This document shows, piece by piece, positions 61,714 to 64,000 of a DNA stretch of 64,000 bases. The translations under genes and the position numbers were made by a program. Below the pieces are notes generated by a model. That model was not told where the DNA came from. It worked only from the letters and a program-made list of their open reading frames with translations, and ran no database searches. The stretch is from contig CAZIFG010000003.1 of NCBI GenBank assembly GCA_964539135.1, positions 62,001-126,000 on the forward strand, read 5' to 3'. This DNA is from CAZIFG01 sp964539135. Lineage in GTDB: Bacteria; Margulisbacteria; Marinamargulisbacteria; GCA-2716485; CAZIFG01. Within the stretch, counting starts at the first letter, position 1; the number at the start of each line of letters is the position of its first letter.

Positions 61714-62415
61714 ATGCTATCTATGCCAAGGCTTGGCTTATCACGAGTGATCCCCAGGGGAATAGGTTTAGTACGACAATATAGTGATTCAGAACTAAAA
61801 GCGCTTCGTGGAATTAATGAGGTCTTTAAAAGTGTAAAAACGGGCACCCCTACGGCCAGTGTAGTTGATCAAACGACCGTTGCTGAACATTTCGAGCGTA
61901 TCTCCAGTACTTTTAAACCTTTAAAATCTCTTGAAATTCAATTACATGTTGCAAGAATGACATACTCTGCGGCCACTGTAGCATCTCATGTTCAAGATCT
62001 TTCAGAGATTTCAAATACAATGGTAGAGATTCAACGAGACTTTGCTGCCATTGAGGCGGTATATAGAACCAGTCTCGGATTACCTATTGATCCACACACG
62101 ATTCGAGATACAGAAGGCTATAAAGTCAAGCGTCTTAAAATACTGAATACTATTCAACACTTAAAAGATTTTTTAGAAGGTGTCAGTACAAAGCGCCCTA
62201 CAAAGGCGGACCCGTTCGTTCTTGTGGATGAAATTCGTAATAGACAAGCGCAAATCAAGTGTATTCAAATGCAGGATGAACTCCACAAACGTGGCATGCC
62301 CAAATCCTCTGTAATAAAAGAGAGCGTAGAAGAGGTCCAAACTGAGATTGAAGAACTAAAAAATATTCAATCCGGGGTGTTGAGAAGTTTAACAGAATCT
62401 AAACCTATAGAATAA
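61714..62415 (+). CDS. Unknown helical protein with mitochondrial-like presequence
   Basis: Not recognised; 233 residues. The first 24 (Arg6, 11, 15, 21; no acidic residue before Asp25) end in RQY-S, the classical R-3 processing site of mitochondrial matrix proteins. The remainder is helical, with coiled-coil-like parts near 60-125 and 180-225. AAGAGG precedes the ATG and TATAAT lies at 61678-61683, so it may have its own promoter, separate from the aminotransferase gene. Confidence 0.65.
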   Translation: MLSMPRLGLSRVIPRGIGLVRQYSDSELKALRGINEVFKSVKTGTPTASVVDQTTVAEHFERISSTFKPLKSLEIQLHVARMTYSAATVASHVQDLSEISNTMVEIQRDFAAIEAVYRTSLGLPIDPHTIRDTEGYKVKRLKILNTIQHLKDFLEGVSTKRPTKADPFVLVDEIRNRQAQIKCIQMQDELHKRGMPKSSVIKESVEEVQTEIEELKNIQSGVLRSLTESKPIE

Positions 62416-62485
62416 AAAGTGCTTAGAACCATTATGGAGCAAACGAGTCTTTAATGATTTGGAGTTGTTTAGATAAGGGAGAAGT

Positions 62486-62513
62486 CTGGCTACCTCGAGA
62501 ACAGGGTAGCCAG
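62486..62513. terminator. Hairpin between convergent genes
   Basis: CTGGCTACC (62486-62494) and GGTAGCCAG (62505-62513) form a perfect nine-pair stem with a ten-base loop. The T-rich part after it on the plus strand (TATTTTGTT) is weak, so it is a likely but not ideal terminator for one or both genes. Confidence 0.6.
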
Positions 62514-62525
62514 GCTCCTATTTTG

Positions 62526-64000
62526 TTAAGCGTAAGCCCGGACTTCTAAGGCTTCCAAGCAGCGATTAAAGGTCTCGCTGGGTCTCATGGCTTTTCGCGT
62601 AAGTTCAGGATTAGGATGATAATATCCCCCCAAATCCACAGGCCGTCCCTGAGCATTGTTCAATTCAGAAAGAATCTGCGCTTGGTTGGCATCTAAAGCC
62701 TCAGCGAGACTTTTAAAATGCGCCTGAAGTTCCACATCTTCAGTTTGGGTAGCAAGCGCCTTAGCCCAATATAAGGCCAAGTAAAAATGAGTCCCTCTGT
62801 TATCCAATTCCCCAACATTCCGAGACGGTGATCGATCCTCATCCAACAATCTGCTGGTCGCTGCATCCAAAGTAGCGGCAAAAACCTGCGCCTTCGCATT
62901 ACCGGTCACACGGGCCAAATGTTCAAAAGAGGCCGCCAGAGCCAAAAACTCCCCCAAAGAATCCCATCTCAAATGGCCTTCTTCTTGAAACTGCTGAACA
63001 TGCTTCGGTGCTGAGCCGCCCGCACCTGTTTCAAAAAGCCCGCCTCCATTCATCAAAGGCACAATCGACAGCATTTTGGCGCTGGTCCCCAGTTCTAAAA
63101 TGGGAAACAGATCTGTATTGTAATCGCGAAGCACATTACCGGTCACCGAAATGGTATCTAGGCCTTTTCGGATGCGCGCGAGAGAAAAAAGAGTGGCCTC
63201 CACCGGCGATAAAATCGAAATCTCAAGGCCCGTCGTCTCAAAGCCTTTAAGCGCCTTCGTAACTTTTTGAATCAGCTCTCTATCATGGGCACGTTGCGCA
63301 TCTAGCCAAAAAACAGCGGGTGTTTGGGTAATTTTAGCCCGTTCTACAGCCAACTTCACCCAGTCTTGAATAGGGCTGTCCTTGGTTTGGCACATGCGCC
63401 AAATATCGCCCGTTTCAACTGCATGAGAGAGCAGCACCGCTCCCGAAGCATCCACCACACAAATGGTGCCAGGTACTGACATCTGAAAGGTTTTGTCATG
63501 AGAGCCATACTCCTCGGCTTTTTGAGCCATCAATCCCACATTCGAGACACTTCCCATGGTTTTCGGATCAAAGGCCCCGTGAGTTTTACAATCCTCAATT
63601 ACGGCCTGGTAAACCCCAGCATAGCAGCGGTCTGGAATCACAGCTTTGGTGTCTTGAAGTGCCCCCGAGGCATTCCACATTTTGCCAGAATCGCGAATCA
63701 TGGCCGGCATAGAGGCATCAATAATCACGTCGCTGGGAACGTGAAGATTCGTAATGCCCTTATCGGAATTCACCATGGCCAATTGAGGCCCTTTCGCGTA
63801 ACAGTCCGAAAGCGCAGCCTGAATCTCAGACTGTTCGGACTCCGGAAGACCAGCAATTTTATTTAAAAGATCTTGAAGGCCATTATTGGCATTCACGCCC
63901 AATCGGTCAAAAAGAGCCTTATATTGGGTAAAAACAGGCTCAAAAAAGGCAAGAACGGCTTGGCCAAACATAATAGGGTCAGAGATTTTCATCATCGTGG
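62526..64000 (-). CDS. icd: Monomeric NADP-dependent isocitrate dehydrogenase, N-terminal part missing
   Basis: C-terminal two thirds of the roughly 740-residue monomeric enzyme (Idh-II type), which oxidises isocitrate to 2-oxoglutarate with NADP+. The frame is open to the right edge: TMMKISDPIMFG is internal in this family, so the ATG at 63995 is not the start. Characteristic segments: NSDKGITNLHVPSDVIIDASMP, DRCYAGVYQ, GNVLRDYNTDLFPILELGTSAKMLSIVPLM, GGGLFETGAGGSAPKHVQQ and NRGTHFYLALYWA. Confidence 0.96.
   Translation of the reverse strand, partial: TMMKISDPIMFGQAVLAFFEPVFTQYKALFDRLGVNANNGLQDLLNKIAGLPESEQSEIQAALSDCYAKGPQLAMVNSDKGITNLHVPSDVIIDASMPAMIRDSGKMWNASGALQDTKAVIPDRCYAGVYQAVIEDCKTHGAFDPKTMGSVSNVGLMAQKAEEYGSHDKTFQMSVPGTICVVDASGAVLLSHAVETGDIWRMCQTKDSPIQDWVKLAVERAKITQTPAVFWLDAQRAHDRELIQKVTKALKGFETTGLEISILSPVEATLFSLARIRKGLDTISVTGNVLRDYNTDLFPILELGTSAKMLSIVPLMNGGGLFETGAGGSAPKHVQQFQEEGHLRWDSLGEFLALAASFEHLARVTGNAKAQVFAATLDAATSRLLDEDRSPSRNVGELDNRGTHFYLALYWAKALATQTEDVELQAHFKSLAEALDANQAQILSELNNAQGRPVDLGGYYHPNPELTRKAMRPSETFNRCLEALEVRAYA

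Noticed and set aside
62486..62513. Attachment site or recombination site
   Set aside because: A simple hairpin between convergent genes is adequately explained as a terminator; no integrase or direct repeat is nearby.
1..64000. tRNA, rRNA, CRISPR arrays, complete insertion sequences, prophage genes
   Set aside because: No cloverleaf-like T-loop sequences, rRNA segments, regularly spaced short repeats, transposase or phage structural genes were recognised on reading both strands.

Overview
The window reads as a dense, moderately AT-rich chromosome segment of a host-associated (probably intracellular) proteobacterium. Core genes are proteobacterial: RegB/RegA redox sensing, KdpABCD, MacAB-TolC, SpeA, FeoAB, KARI and monomeric isocitrate dehydrogenase. 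Between them lie many genes of a eukaryote-directed type: four Hanks-type kinases, ankyrin-like and MORN-like proteins, a DUF4116-like remnant, two papain-like (YopT-type) candidates, a giant membrane/coiled-coil protein with three IQ motifs, and disordered proteins. The sequence does not settle the clade; a Holosporales-like alphaproteobacterium or a Legionellales-like gammaproteobacterium would both fit.

Layout. 1-3839: two tandem LTA-synthase-type phosphoglycerol transferases (the first cut by the left edge) and an overlapping diacylglycerol/lipid kinase. 3894-6849: a palindromic element, a YopT-like candidate and a kinase. 6869-8633: regA/regB, with a 17-bp palindrome just upstream. 8705-13452: three translationally coupled unknown genes, one with 29-residue repeats, and a fragment-like gene. 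13506-20461: kdpABCD without kdpE; KdpD has Arg where the phospho-accepting His should be. 20556-22347: DUF4116-like remnant and a kinase. 22472-25099: glutathione transferase and speA. 25199-39110: accessory block (ankyrin-like, ATP-grasp, unknown 761-aa, HMG-CoA-lyase-like, papain-like, two kinases, coiled-coil and MORN-like proteins) surrounding cbiX-like and ilvC. 39281-43961: an iron operon (promoter, palindromic operator, beta-barrel, FMN-binding protein, His-bearing membrane protein, feoA, feoB, glutathione peroxidase). 44051-46379: a Lys-rich histone-like peptide and two tandem disordered proteins sharing an identical 706-bp block. 46490-49183: tautomerase, HI0933-type flavoprotein, metallophosphoesterase. 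49255-55890: small gene plus the 2070-aa IQ protein. 55904-60099: macB, macA, tolC-like. 60180-64000: branched-chain aminotransferase, an unknown protein and isocitrate dehydrogenase (cut by the right edge).

The most unusual signal is that three proteins begin with stretches resembling eukaryotic mitochondrial presequences: no acidic residues, several Arg, and in two of them R-3 cleavage-like motifs. They are the eukaryotic-type branched-chain aminotransferase (60180), its neighbour (61714) and a divergent HMG-CoA-lyase-like protein (29429). Two of the three belong to enzyme families of leucine catabolism, which in eukaryotes is mitochondrial. This suggests, as inference, that the bacterium delivers enzymes to host mitochondria.

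A second signal is a 136-137-bp inverted-repeat element related to a MITE (39122, 39352, 41651, plus fragments at 13419 and 22419). One copy lies inside feoB, flanked by a 5-bp duplication, and adds 47 in-frame codons to the GTPase domain, much like Rickettsia palindromic elements. No tRNA, rRNA, CRISPR array or complete insertion sequence was seen.
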